Positions 1 to 6,447 of a stretch of DNA of 6,672 nt are shown here, one piece after another (the stretch's first letter is position 1; the number at the start of each line of letters is the position of its first letter). The position numbers were made by a program, and so were the translations under genes. Below the pieces are notes generated by a model. The model had not been told where the DNA came from. It saw only the letters and a list, made by a program, of their open reading frames with translations, and searched no databases. Source of the stretch: Candidatus Zixiibacteriota bacterium (GTDB lineage Bacteria > Zixibacteria > MSB-5A5 > GN15 > FEB-12); assembly GCA_018816665.1 (NCBI GenBank), contig JAHIVM010000508.1:1-6672 (forward strand). The letters are read 5' to 3'.

Positions 1-210
1 ATACACCCGGAAACCGTTGTTGATATTGAAGTAGCGGTCACTGGGGTTGGTAAAACGAATGTAAAACGTAGCCGTCCCCCCGGCCCGGAGCATGGTGCCG
101 TTGTTGTACGCACCGTCGACATGGTCAAGCGATACCGATTGTGCGAAGACATTGGCCGGTAACAGACACAATACAACGCACATCAGCGTCTGAAGCACTG
201 AGCGACACAT
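1..210 (-). CDS. Exported protein of unknown function, N-terminal fragment (cohesin-like/CARDB-like start)
   Basis: This gene is read right to left and leaves the window after 70 codons, so only its N-terminus is seen. The first 23 residues form a signal peptide: Met-Cys-Arg, a hydrophobic core rich in Leu and Val (residues 9-18), then an 'NVFA' cleavage site before Gln-Ser-Val. The mature part contains 'GGTATFYIRFTNPSD' and 'NNGFRVY', a beta-strand pattern like the opening strands of cohesin-like or other Ig-fold adhesion domains in secreted proteins of FCB-group bacteria. The start at 210 is chosen because a good Shine-Dalgarno (GGAGG on the minus strand, 220-224) lies 9 bases upstream. Its leader resembles that of the 907-residue protein at 1181-3904 (both start Met-Cys and both follow a GGGAGG site), so the two may be related surface proteins. 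Seen: signal peptide and frame. Inferred: domain class and extracytoplasmic location. No function can be assigned. Confidence 0.85.
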   Translation of the reverse strand, partial: MCRSVLQTLMCVVLCLLPANVFAQSVSLDHVDGAYNNGTMLRAGGTATFYIRFTNPSDRYFNINNGFRVY

Positions 211-292
211 AGCGGTACTCCTCCCTTGAGATACCCCGCGTGGCAATCCACCCCGGCGCAGTGTGGAAAGCTGAACGCCTCCCACGAGCAAA

Positions 293-313
293 ATACCAGA
301 GGGCAGTTGGTAT
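293..313 (-). other. Small inverted repeat in the leader of the 1-210 gene
   Basis: ATACCA (293-298) and TGGTAT (308-313) form a 6-bp stem with a 9-base loop. On the minus strand the right arm is followed by TTTTG. It would lie about 30-50 bases into the predicted transcript of the exported protein at 1-210. It could be a weak leader hairpin or chance; the stem is short and AT-rich. Confidence 0.25.
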
Positions 314-324
314 CGATCTGGATC

Positions 325-352
325 TTGATGTCTTGCCTGAAGTCCTTATAAT
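325..352 (+). promoter_or_regulatory. Sigma70-type promoter candidate for the phosphatidyltransferase gene
   Basis: TTGATG (325-330; 4 of 6 matches to TTGACA) is followed by a 16-base spacer and a perfect TATAAT (347-352). Transcription would begin near 359, leaving a leader of about 130 bases before the ATG at 488. The -10 overlaps the -10 of the opposite-facing promoter candidate at 350-378, so the two polymerases could not occupy the site together. Confidence 0.55.
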
Positions 353-378
353 ATACTCCGGTGTCCCGAATGTAGCAA
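350..378 (-). promoter_or_regulatory. Sigma70-type promoter candidate for the exported protein at 1-210
   Basis: On the minus strand, TTGCTA (373-378; 4 of 6 matches) and TATATT (350-355; 5 of 6 matches) are separated by the ideal 17 bases. Transcription would start near 343, about 130 bases before the ATG at 210. The element overlaps the plus-strand promoter at 325-352, so the intergenic region 211-487 holds a compact divergent promoter pair. Confidence 0.45.
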
Positions 379-478
379 GTCCTAAGGTGGACAGCCCGAA
401 GCCAAAACAAACTGCACACTTGCCAGAAACGTATCTTTTGCCTAACGTTGACGGTTGGTGCCGGGGACATAACAAAAC

Positions 479-482
479 AGGG
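479..482 (+). promoter_or_regulatory. Ribosome binding site deciding the ATG start at 488
   Basis: AGGG at 479-482 sits 5 bases before the ATG at 488. The alternative in-frame GTG at 482 overlaps this site, and its nearest purine-rich stretch (GGGGA, 463-467) is 14 bases away, too far. The ATG is therefore the better start, and the protein begins Met-Arg-Glu-Leu. Confidence 0.6.
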
Positions 483-487
483 TGTAC

Positions 488-1129
488 ATGCGCGAACTGC
501 TGCTGCTTCCCAATCTTGTGAGTCTGGTGCGAATCCCTATCGCCTTTGCGATGGTCTACTGCATCTCGCGCGAGGGCGCATCGGCAATAATCGCGGCCGC
601 AATACTCATGATTCTGGCGGGCGTGAGCGATGCGCTCGATGGTTACCTGGCGCGACGGCTCGGGCAGGTGACACCGCTGGGAATAGCGCTGGACCCGATT
701 GCGGATAAGATATTCGCCGGCATCCTGGTGCTTGGTCTTATTGTGTATCGAGAGTTCCCGGTCTGGCTGGCCCTTGCCATCGTCGGGCGTGACCTGCTCA
801 TCCTGATCGTTGGCCTTATCATCATGCGCGGCAAACGCCTGAGTTTGCCATCGAACCTCACCGGCAAGTACGCCTTTGGCGCCGTGGCGGTACTCATCGC
901 CGGTTACGTGATACGCTTTCCCTTTGGGATCACCATGGTCACTCCCATCGCTTTAATCTTGCTGCTGGCGTCATTCCTCAGCTATGCCCGGGCAGCGGTT
1001 AAGGCGATGCGGGGGCAGCCCACTCCGGCGTTCCGGGACCGTCAATCCTACCGGCTAGTCCGATCCATCCTGGCCTGGGGATTGTCTTTCGTGTGGCTTG
1101 CCGCCCTGTATCTTCACCTCGTTGAATAA
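488..1129 (+). CDS. CDP-alcohol phosphatidyltransferase (PgsA-like phospholipid synthesis enzyme)
   Basis: This 213-residue inner-membrane enzyme of the CDP-alcohol phosphatidyltransferase family transfers a phosphatidyl group from CDP-diacylglycerol to an alcohol, most often glycerol-3-phosphate in bacteria (PgsA, the first step to phosphatidylglycerol and cardiolipin). The whole family signature is present: D48-x2-D51-G52-x2-A55-R56-x8-G65-x3-D69-x3-D73. These aspartates bind the divalent metals, and the last acts as general base in solved family members. Hydrophobic segments lie at about 5-27, 32-46, 76-88, 92-113, 128-148, 150-168 and 194-211. The start 'LLLPNLVSLVRIPIAF' is typical of PgsA, as is 'GRDLLI' (100-105). 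The length slightly exceeds the roughly 180 residues of E. coli PgsA because of the last C-terminal segment. The gene stands alone on the plus strand, with its own promoter candidate and a terminator just after the stop. A phosphatidylserine or cardiolipin-type acceptor cannot be excluded from sequence alone, so no symbol is given. Confidence 0.93.
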   Translation: MRELLLLPNLVSLVRIPIAFAMVYCISREGASAIIAAAILMILAGVSDALDGYLARRLGQVTPLGIALDPIADKIFAGILVLGLIVYREFPVWLALAIVGRDLLILIVGLIIMRGKRLSLPSNLTGKYAFGAVAVLIAGYVIRFPFGITMVTPIALILLLASFLSYARAAVKAMRGQPTPAFRDRQSYRLVRSILAWGLSFVWLAALYLHLVE

Positions 1130-1132
1130 GAT

Positions 1133-1156
1133 AAGGCCGCCCGTTCGGGCGGCCTT
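1133..1156. terminator. Bidirectional rho-independent terminator between convergent genes
   Basis: AAGGCCGCCC (1133-1142) pairs perfectly with GGGCGGCCTT (1147-1156) around a GTTC loop, giving a GC-rich 10-bp stem. It begins 3 bases after the phosphatidyltransferase stop (1127-1129) and lies 24 bases beyond the stop of the minus-strand gene ending at 1181. The flanking A/T bases supply a short T-rich tail on both strands (TTCTGCTGT on plus; CCTTATCTTATT on minus), so one hairpin can serve both converging transcripts. The tails are not pure T runs, so efficiency is uncertain. Confidence 0.8.
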
Positions 1157-1180
1157 CTGCTGTCCCCAGTTCGCAGCCGA

Positions 1181-3904
1181 TCAGTCAAGACTGCCCCAAA
1201 AAAACAGGTACTCAATCAGACGAGTGAGATCACCGATATCCACCATGCCGGTGTTGTCGAAATCTGCCATCGACACCGGGTCCGGAGCCGGTCCGCTGAT
1301 GAACAAATAGCTGATCAGCAGGGTCAAATCGCCGACATCCGTGCCACCTGAATAGTCCAGATCACCGGCCACTGTCGCCCCCGGTACCAGGTTAAAGGCA
1401 TACAGGCCATCATACTCAGTCGCTCCGGTCGGGCGTGTCCGCCAGTAGTACGTCGCGGTATCCGCCGGCTCAAGCAGTGTCGTCAGCGTGTACGCCCCCC
1501 CGGATACCGTTGCGCTTTCGACGAGAGTGCGAAACTCGATTTCGGAGGACAACTCAAAAATGACCTCTCCCTCATCCGGCCACATGAACAGCGGCCGAGG
1601 GTTGTGCATGAAGATGCCTGAAATCGGAACCACGTCGGAAGTCCCACCTGGAGCAATCCGGAAGTTGTATCCCTCGGCGCTCATGGCCGCATTACGGGCC
1701 AGGCGATACGGCTTGCCGTTGACAGAATACTCCACCGAGAAAGGGTGTCCTGCCGGCAAATGGGGCTTGGGCGCCACCCGCAATGAATACGACCCTGACT
1801 CCACTGTGCCGATCCGTACCATGTCATCGATATATTCATTGCTGTTAAGGTCGCGCGTGAAGTACGCGCCCGAAGACATGGTACAGGCTACCTTATTCAC
1901 TTTGCGCCCAGTACTCGACGTCAGCTCAAGATCCGCGTTATCCGATGCTTGTACTTCTACCGAACGAGCGCTGAATCCCGGTGGATCAAGCTGGTTAAGC
2001 AGCGCGTACATCGTCGAGGCTATGTGCGTGGCGTACGCCGACACTGCCAGGTCCAGATCGCCATCAAGATCGAGATCAACACAGTCGATCTGGATGAGCG
2101 GAAGAACGGAGAGGAAGTATCTCGTTTCGTTGAGAAAAGCGCCGGTACCGTCGCCGTACAGCACACCGACATACCGATGGGAACCATTCACAAACGCAAT
2201 ATCAAGGTAGCCGTCGTTATTGATGTCCCCGGCGCAGTTGGACAACACGTGTCCGGAAACTGTGCGTACCGGAGACTGAACAAAGGAACCGTCGCCGTTG
2301 CCGAGATACACGACAATCTGGCTGCCGGTGCCTCCCACCGACGGTGTCGCGAGGCAAAGATCAAACACTCCGTCATCATTGAAGTCCGACCCCTGGTTGG
2401 TGACATCGATATCAAGCGAGCCGTAAATCTGTGTGTACGCATACGATGCCAGGTAATGACCGTAGCCGTCGGCCAGGAGAATGCTCAGGCCGTTCGCCGT
2501 GCCCAGCGCCAGATCGTCAAGGCCGTCGCCGTTGAAGTCAGAACTGATGACACAGGTGCCGACCGAGCCGATGCCAAAGGCGGTACCAGAAACGAAACTT
2601 CCGCCCGACCGCCCCTCAAGCACAAAGATTGAACTCCCTGACAAAAACACGTAATCGATGTATTGATCCTGGTTGAAATCTATGAGTGTCGCGGCCCGGC
2701 TCGGCAAAGCACCAACTTCAAACTCCCGGGCGAGTTCGAATTCGTTGTCGCCGGTGCCCGCCAGGGTGACAATGCTCCGAAACCACTGCGTGACGATATC
2801 CAGATTGTCATCACCGTCGAGATACGCCTGTTCGGATCCGCGGCTGGCATACGTCGGCAGTCCCGTCAGCGTAAAGGCCTCCTGCCAGCCACCCGGCGTT
2901 TCGAAATCGTACACCGTGATCATGTGCTCAAAGCCGGACGGATTCCCGCCGGAAAGCACCTCCGGATAGCCGTCACCGTCGTAGTCACCGTGCATCAGAT
3001 CTCTCGACTGAGAGGCGTCGAGAACGGAATCGGCCGTGAAACCAAGAATGAACTGCTCCCCGGCAACAACCTGAATCAGGACGTCCGTGGTCACGCAATT
3101 CAACACCGAGTCACAGGCGGTGAAGGTCGCCCGCCAGATGCCGATGTCAGCCGCGACCGGGGTCCAGACGAAATCAACTTCTCCCATGCCGGAGAACACC
3201 GGCGGCACGGCCGGCGTAATGGTGGTATCATCGTAGCCGGTCATGGCGGACAGCCAGACATCGGGGATATCGCCGCCCGGCGACGTTGCTGAGACGGTGA
3301 AGCCGATGTCATTCCCCACTGTGCCGATCGTGTTTGATGTCTCGGACAGAATGACGGGCAGATTTGAAGCCGGAGCAATCGTCACGTTGGGAGAATGGAA
3401 GACCGGTTTGTACTTGGCGCCCTGGGTTCCCCCCACGATAAAATCAAGTTGCACCCCGCTCGACACAGTGACCGTGTCAATGCTCATAGTCCCGGCACTC
3501 AGGCCGGTGAAATACAGCTTGGCGATCACGTCACTTCCCGCCGGAAGTTCATTGCCGACATTTTTGAGGAAGGCCAGCAGCATCGTATCCGGTGAACTGC
3601 CGGTGAGCCACAGGTCGTTCACAATACGGAGCGTCAGGACCGTGGGGTCGGCCATTCGCCCCATAAAGACGGCCGAGTCGAATTGCGCGAACCCACCGTC
3701 CAGCGTCACCAGGCCAAGGGCCACGTCGATGTCATTGACTGCAAAGTCGTTTGCAACGTGTACGGAAATCGGTTTCGATTGCCCCACTGTCAGGCCGTCG
3801 GTAACAAAACGGAGCGTGTCGGGGACACCAGGATCCTGCGCCATCGCCAAAGATGCAAACACGAGGACGCACAGAGTAGCAGTGAGAACTCTCATACCAC
3901 ACAT
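1181..3904 (-). CDS. Secreted FG-GAP/VCBS seven-repeat propeller protein with cohesin-like and dockerin-like ends
   Basis: This complete 907-residue protein has a signal peptide (1-22, cut after 'LAMA'). A cohesin-like beta domain follows (about 30-177, with 'PAGSDVIAKLYFTG' and a closing 'PNVTIAP'), then an Ig-like domain (about 181-280, ending 'TTDVLIQVV'). Next come seven FG-GAP/VCBS Ca-binding loops of the D-x-N/D-x-D-G-x-x-D type, starting near residues 307, 361, 409, 456, 507, 560 and 610. Their 47-54 residue spacing fits one seven-bladed beta-propeller; blades 2 and 3 are degenerate. A beta-rich region spans 645-840. The tail carries two dockerin-like EF loops (848-859 and 881-892), each followed by a Leu-rich helix ending 'YLF'. 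The start is supported by GGAGG 7 bases upstream (3912-3916). It is probably extracellular or cell-surface, binding protein or glycan. No catalytic motif is visible. Its partner and true function are unknown. It has its own promoter (4007-4035). Confidence 0.92.
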   Translation of the reverse strand: MCGMRVLTATLCVLVFASLAMAQDPGVPDTLRFVTDGLTVGQSKPISVHVANDFAVNDIDVALGLVTLDGGFAQFDSAVFMGRMADPTVLTLRIVNDLWLTGSSPDTMLLAFLKNVGNELPAGSDVIAKLYFTGLSAGTMSIDTVTVSSGVQLDFIVGGTQGAKYKPVFHSPNVTIAPASNLPVILSETSNTIGTVGNDIGFTVSATSPGGDIPDVWLSAMTGYDDTTITPAVPPVFSGMGEVDFVWTPVAADIGIWRATFTACDSVLNCVTTDVLIQVVAGEQFILGFTADSVLDASQSRDLMHGDYDGDGYPEVLSGGNPSGFEHMITVYDFETPGGWQEAFTLTGLPTYASRGSEQAYLDGDDNLDIVTQWFRSIVTLAGTGDNEFELAREFEVGALPSRAATLIDFNQDQYIDYVFLSGSSIFVLEGRSGGSFVSGTAFGIGSVGTCVISSDFNGDGLDDLALGTANGLSILLADGYGHYLASYAYTQIYGSLDIDVTNQGSDFNDDGVFDLCLATPSVGGTGSQIVVYLGNGDGSFVQSPVRTVSGHVLSNCAGDINNDGYLDIAFVNGSHRYVGVLYGDGTGAFLNETRYFLSVLPLIQIDCVDLDLDGDLDLAVSAYATHIASTMYALLNQLDPPGFSARSVEVQASDNADLELTSSTGRKVNKVACTMSSGAYFTRDLNSNEYIDDMVRIGTVESGSYSLRVAPKPHLPAGHPFSVEYSVNGKPYRLARNAAMSAEGYNFRIAPGGTSDVVPISGIFMHNPRPLFMWPDEGEVIFELSSEIEFRTLVESATVSGGAYTLTTLLEPADTATYYWRTRPTGATEYDGLYAFNLVPGATVAGDLDYSGGTDVGDLTLLISYLFISGPAPDPVSMADFDNTGMVDIGDLTRLIEYLFFWGSLD
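1185..1363 (-). other. Dockerin-like C-terminal duplication (codons for residues 848-907)
   Basis: Two tandem 12-residue Ca loops, D848-L-D850-Y-S852-G-G-T-D-V-G-D859 and D881-F-D883-N-T885-G-M-V-D-I-G-D892, are each followed by a hydrophobic helix with a 'YLF' end. This is the type I dockerin plan (D-x-N/D-x-D/S-G-x-x-x-x-x-D, doubled). Position 5 of each loop is Ser or Thr rather than Asp/Asn. In classical cellulosomes a dockerin docks onto a cohesin. Here it may act as a general surface-attachment or assembly tag of this lineage's secreted proteins; that role is inference. Confidence 0.8.
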
Positions 3905-3978
3905 GATTCACCCTCCCGGGTTGATTTTCCTGTCTGATTGTCTAATGCACGTTGGCGTAGGTTTCGATATGACTCCAG

Positions 3979-4002
3979 GTACGGTGCCGCACGGGCACGT
4001 AC
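3979..4002 (-). other. Stem-loop at the 5' end of the 907-residue protein's mRNA
   Basis: GTAC (3979-3982) and GTGCC (3984-3988) pair with GGCAC (3994-3998) and GTAC (3999-4002), giving a 9-bp stem with one bulged base (3983) and a 5-base GCACG loop. The predicted transcription start is near 4000, so the hairpin would sit at the very 5' end of the leader, where such structures often protect mRNA. An operator for a dimeric regulator is an alternative reading. Confidence 0.45.
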
Positions 4003-4006
4003 TCAA

Positions 4007-4035
4007 TATATACGTATCAGTCGGGAAGGTGTCAA
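4007..4035 (-). promoter_or_regulatory. Strong sigma70-type promoter for the secreted propeller protein
   Basis: On the minus strand a perfect TTGACA (4030-4035) is followed, after the ideal 17-base spacer, by TATATA (4007-4012); TATATT (4005-4010), a 5 of 6 match, is available with a 19-base spacer. Transcription would begin near 4000, leaving about 95 bases of leader before the ATG at 3904. The gene is therefore probably transcribed independently of the fusion gene upstream of it. Confidence 0.7.
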
Positions 4036-4043
4036 ATGGTTTC

Positions 4044-4070
4044 TGTGCCGGAATCCGGCGTAATGGCACA
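4044..4070. repeat. Nested inverted repeats just upstream of the propeller-protein promoter
   Basis: TGTGCC (4044-4049) and GGCACA (4065-4070) form an outer 6-bp inverted repeat. Nested within and overlapping it, GCCGG (4047-4051) and CCGGC (4055-4059) form a tight palindrome. The block lies 9 bases upstream of the -35 at 4030-4035 and about 30 bases after the fusion gene's stop. It could be a terminator without a T tail for the fusion gene, or an operator for the downstream promoter. No T run follows it, which weakens the terminator reading. Confidence 0.35.
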
Positions 4071-4101
4071 ATATGCAAATCGGTCAGATACCGACAGCCG
4101 G

Positions 4102-6447
4102 TCAGTTTCCGGCCGAGACGATCGCCTGAAGACGGACCAACAACTCCTCGAAGGCGGTGTTGCCGCTCTGATGCGGATACCATCCGGCGTCGGCCGCCAG
4201 AGTCACCACAGCCCGCCCGAAGGCCGCCCGGCCACGCGCTGCCACCAGGCCCCTGTCACGTTCATATGTGAGCGCATCGAGCATATCCAGTAGAGACTTG
4301 TCACCGCCGTATCGGTCGAATACTTCGTCCACATAGCGCGTGGCGAGTTCGGCGGCCTGCCGATCCATATCCAGAGCGAAGCCGCCGGCGAACATCCGCT
4401 CAATGTCGATCAGGATGTCGTTTTCGACTTCCAGCCGTTGGTGTTCGCGTTCATTGTCCAACTGACGCAGTTCGGCTTTGCGTGCTGTCCGCTCGCGCAA
4501 ACGTTCGCCCCCCAGGAACAGCGGCAACGTCAGTCGGGCTCCGATCGACCACGTGGCATGCTCTTCGACAAACCCGTCCCACTCCCGGCGTTCATCGACC
4601 AAGCCCATCCGGGCATGTACACCAAACTCCGGCCAGAACCGCGCGCCGTTGACACCGAGGCGATAGTGTCGACGGTCGCTTTCGGCATTGAGACGACGCA
4701 GGACCGGGTTTTCTTCGTAGGCCGACGCCACCAGCGCTTCCGTCAGCGCCTGTCGGCCGCCCAGCCTCTCGGCCACACGCGAAAGGACCGGATACAGTCC
4801 ATTCAGACCCGTCTCGCCAAAACCGTGCGGCTCAAGCTGAACCGGATAGTCGCCCGGACGCCCCACCAGAGTATTGAGCACCACACCTGCAATCTTACGT
4901 TCCGATCGAAGATCATAGAGCGACCGCAACACCGTCACATGTTCGCTCTCCCAGCGCAGGAGATCGGCGACCGCAAAGGTCCCAAGCGACTGCCCCATAC
5001 CGGCAAGCTGCAAACAGCCTTCCACTTGCCTGCGGTATGCCTCCAGCACGCCGATTTCAATATCCGCCTGCAGGCAGTCCAGGTACGCCACATGGACGGC
5101 CCGTTCCAGATCGATGGCAGCCCGCCGCACATCGACCGTCGCCAGTGTGCGATCCTGCCGGGCAACGCGAATATTGCGGATGGTGCTGAGAGAAAACAGC
5201 CGCTGCTCGAAATCCAGACCGGCCCGGTACTGATTGTTCGCAAACCGATCATCGTTATGAACGGTGTTGTTGTCGACATGCCGGACATCAGCGGAAATAC
5301 CCACCTGCGGCAGATAGGCCGCGGCGGCTTTCGAGGCGGCCGCCGAGGCGGCATCAAGCGCATCGTAGGTCGCCAGAAAGCCCTGATTCCGGGTGAGAGC
5401 CAGCGACACTGCATCGCGAAGGGACAATCGTTCGATATCATCGGGAGCCGGACCGGGGATGATCGTGGCTCGCAGCCAGATATCCTCGGGCAGATCGACA
5501 TCGAGCAGGTCGGCAATATATTCGTTGATCACCACACCCGGCGTTTCATCCATCACGGTCATGAGATCCGAGGTCCGGGCGCCCTGAATGATTTGTACCG
5601 TCTGCCAGACATGGAAGGCGGCCGTCGTGCGCATCGTTTCCACCGAGCCACCCATCATGCCTCCGCGCAAAACCGGACGCTCACCCTCCGCGGAAAAGCA
5701 TTTCATGTGCTGGAGATGCAGACGATCAAAAAACTGGCGCTCTTTAGCGTGGTCGAATCCCCACAGCGGACCCAGATAGAGGGCATCGACTTTTCCCTTC
5801 AACTCATCCGCCGCCTTGTAGAAGGCATAGGTGCCGTTGCGATCATACCCTTCACCACCCACCACTTCCATGCCCTGCTGACGTGCCAGCGAGTCAATTG
5901 ACGACACAGCGGCGGCGAACTCCGCATCGGCCGGGAAATACAGAACTCCAAGCTTTTTGACGGTACCGAGAGTCGCAATGCGGGCCAGATCGTGTCTGAC
6001 TTTGTTGGGCCGCACGCGAACGGCCAGGTTGTCGTAGCGAGGATGATTCTGTCGGTCGACCAGTCCCTCGAGAACCGGATCAGACCGCAAGGCGGCTACA
6101 ATGGGCCGGTCAAACCCGGCGGCCAGCAAATCCTCGACAGCCCACGGACCCAGGGCCACAACCATGTCAACCGATCGATCGGTCGCTAGCTCCGCAGCCA
6201 GTTCGCGCGAACGCTCTCGTTTCCACTCGGCCGATTTGAATCCCTGCGGAACGAATTGAACATCACAACCGGGTGGGAGCGCGGCCTCGAGCTGACGGCG
6301 ATAATGATCGCGAAATTCGGAATGGGCCGCATACGGGCCGCCCTCAAAAAAACCGATTGATGTAACTGTTGATTCAGCCAGACCGGTAGCAGATGTCCCG
6401 ATACCACCAACTATTAGCGTTAGCCACAGAATTAATCGCGTCATCAT
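4102..6447 (-). CDS. Fusion of ABC-type substrate-binding domain with TolC-family outer-membrane channel
   Basis: This 781-residue protein joins two normally separate proteins. Residues 1-24 are a signal peptide ('TGLA' cut site, no lipobox Cys). Residues about 28-330 match the ABC_sub_bind family (periplasmic binding proteins of ABC importers), with its usual last element 'ADLLDVDLPEDIWLRATII' (312-330). Residues about 340-755 form a complete two-repeat TolC-type outer membrane efflux protein. Repeat 1 starts 'LSLRDAVSLALTRNQGF' (341-357) and has 'AAYLPQVGISADV' (376-388). Repeat 2 starts near 'ASAYEENPVLRRLNAESD' (574-591) and has 'ARFWPEFGVHARM' (602-614) and 'WSIGARLTLPLFLGGERLR' (633-651). 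The closing helix holds 'YGGDKSLLDMLDALTYERD' (713-731). The channel should trimerise in the outer membrane with three periplasmic binding domains. The ligand is unknown, and no ABC permease or ATPase gene is in view. The gene starts with two ATG codons (6447, 6444) and a poor ribosome binding site. A partial two-component receiver gene lies 114 bases upstream. Confidence 0.9.
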   Translation of the reverse strand: MMTRLILWLTLIVGGIGTSATGLAESTVTSIGFFEGGPYAAHSEFRDHYRRQLEAALPPGCDVQFVPQGFKSAEWKRERSRELAAELATDRSVDMVVALGPWAVEDLLAAGFDRPIVAALRSDPVLEGLVDRQNHPRYDNLAVRVRPNKVRHDLARIATLGTVKKLGVLYFPADAEFAAAVSSIDSLARQQGMEVVGGEGYDRNGTYAFYKAADELKGKVDALYLGPLWGFDHAKERQFFDRLHLQHMKCFSAEGERPVLRGGMMGGSVETMRTTAAFHVWQTVQIIQGARTSDLMTVMDETPGVVINEYIADLLDVDLPEDIWLRATIIPGPAPDDIERLSLRDAVSLALTRNQGFLATYDALDAASAAASKAAAAYLPQVGISADVRHVDNNTVHNDDRFANNQYRAGLDFEQRLFSLSTIRNIRVARQDRTLATVDVRRAAIDLERAVHVAYLDCLQADIEIGVLEAYRRQVEGCLQLAGMGQSLGTFAVADLLRWESEHVTVLRSLYDLRSERKIAGVVLNTLVGRPGDYPVQLEPHGFGETGLNGLYPVLSRVAERLGGRQALTEALVASAYEENPVLRRLNAESDRRHYRLGVNGARFWPEFGVHARMGLVDERREWDGFVEEHATWSIGARLTLPLFLGGERLRERTARKAELRQLDNEREHQRLEVENDILIDIERMFAGGFALDMDRQAAELATRYVDEVFDRYGGDKSLLDMLDALTYERDRGLVAARGRAAFGRAVVTLAADAGWYPHQSGNTAFEELLVRLQAIVSAGN

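Noticed and set aside
125..475. A 116-codon minus-strand open frame overlapping the exported-protein start
   Set aside because: It is in a different frame from the signal-peptide frame at 1-210, covers the promoter region and has no recognisable features.
482..487. GTG at 482 as start of the phosphatidyltransferase
   Set aside because: It overlaps the AGGG ribosome site and has no suitably spaced site of its own; the ATG at 488 is preferred.
240..521. Plus-strand open frame across the divergent intergenic region into the phosphatidyltransferase start
   Set aside because: It crosses both promoter candidates, has no ribosome site and ends in another frame of the real gene.
1488..2210. A 240-codon plus-strand open frame within the 907-residue gene
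   Set aside because: It is Ser/Arg/Pro-rich with no domain and is fully antisense to a homology-supported gene.
1949..2632. Plus-strand open frame with repeated 'VAV/VVI' and Arg-rich stretches
   Set aside because: It is the antisense image of the Asp-rich Ca-loop repeats of the propeller (GAC/GTC codons read backwards), not an independent repeat protein.
4081..4105. Direct repeat CGGTCAG at 4081-4087 and 4099-4105
   Set aside because: Only 7 bases long with two copies, one of them inside the fusion gene's stop region; too short to support a function.
3243..4271. A 342-codon plus-strand open frame spanning the start of the 907-residue gene and the intergenic region
   Set aside because: It runs antisense to the signal peptide and cohesin-like region, crosses a well-supported promoter and ends inside the fusion gene. 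It shows no domain or ribosome site.
4438..5901. A 487-codon open frame on the plus strand opposite the binding-domain/TolC fusion
   Set aside because: It lies wholly antisense to a gene with clear two-domain homology. Its translation is rich in Arg, His, Gln and Pro with no recognisable domain, as expected from the codon bias of the real gene.
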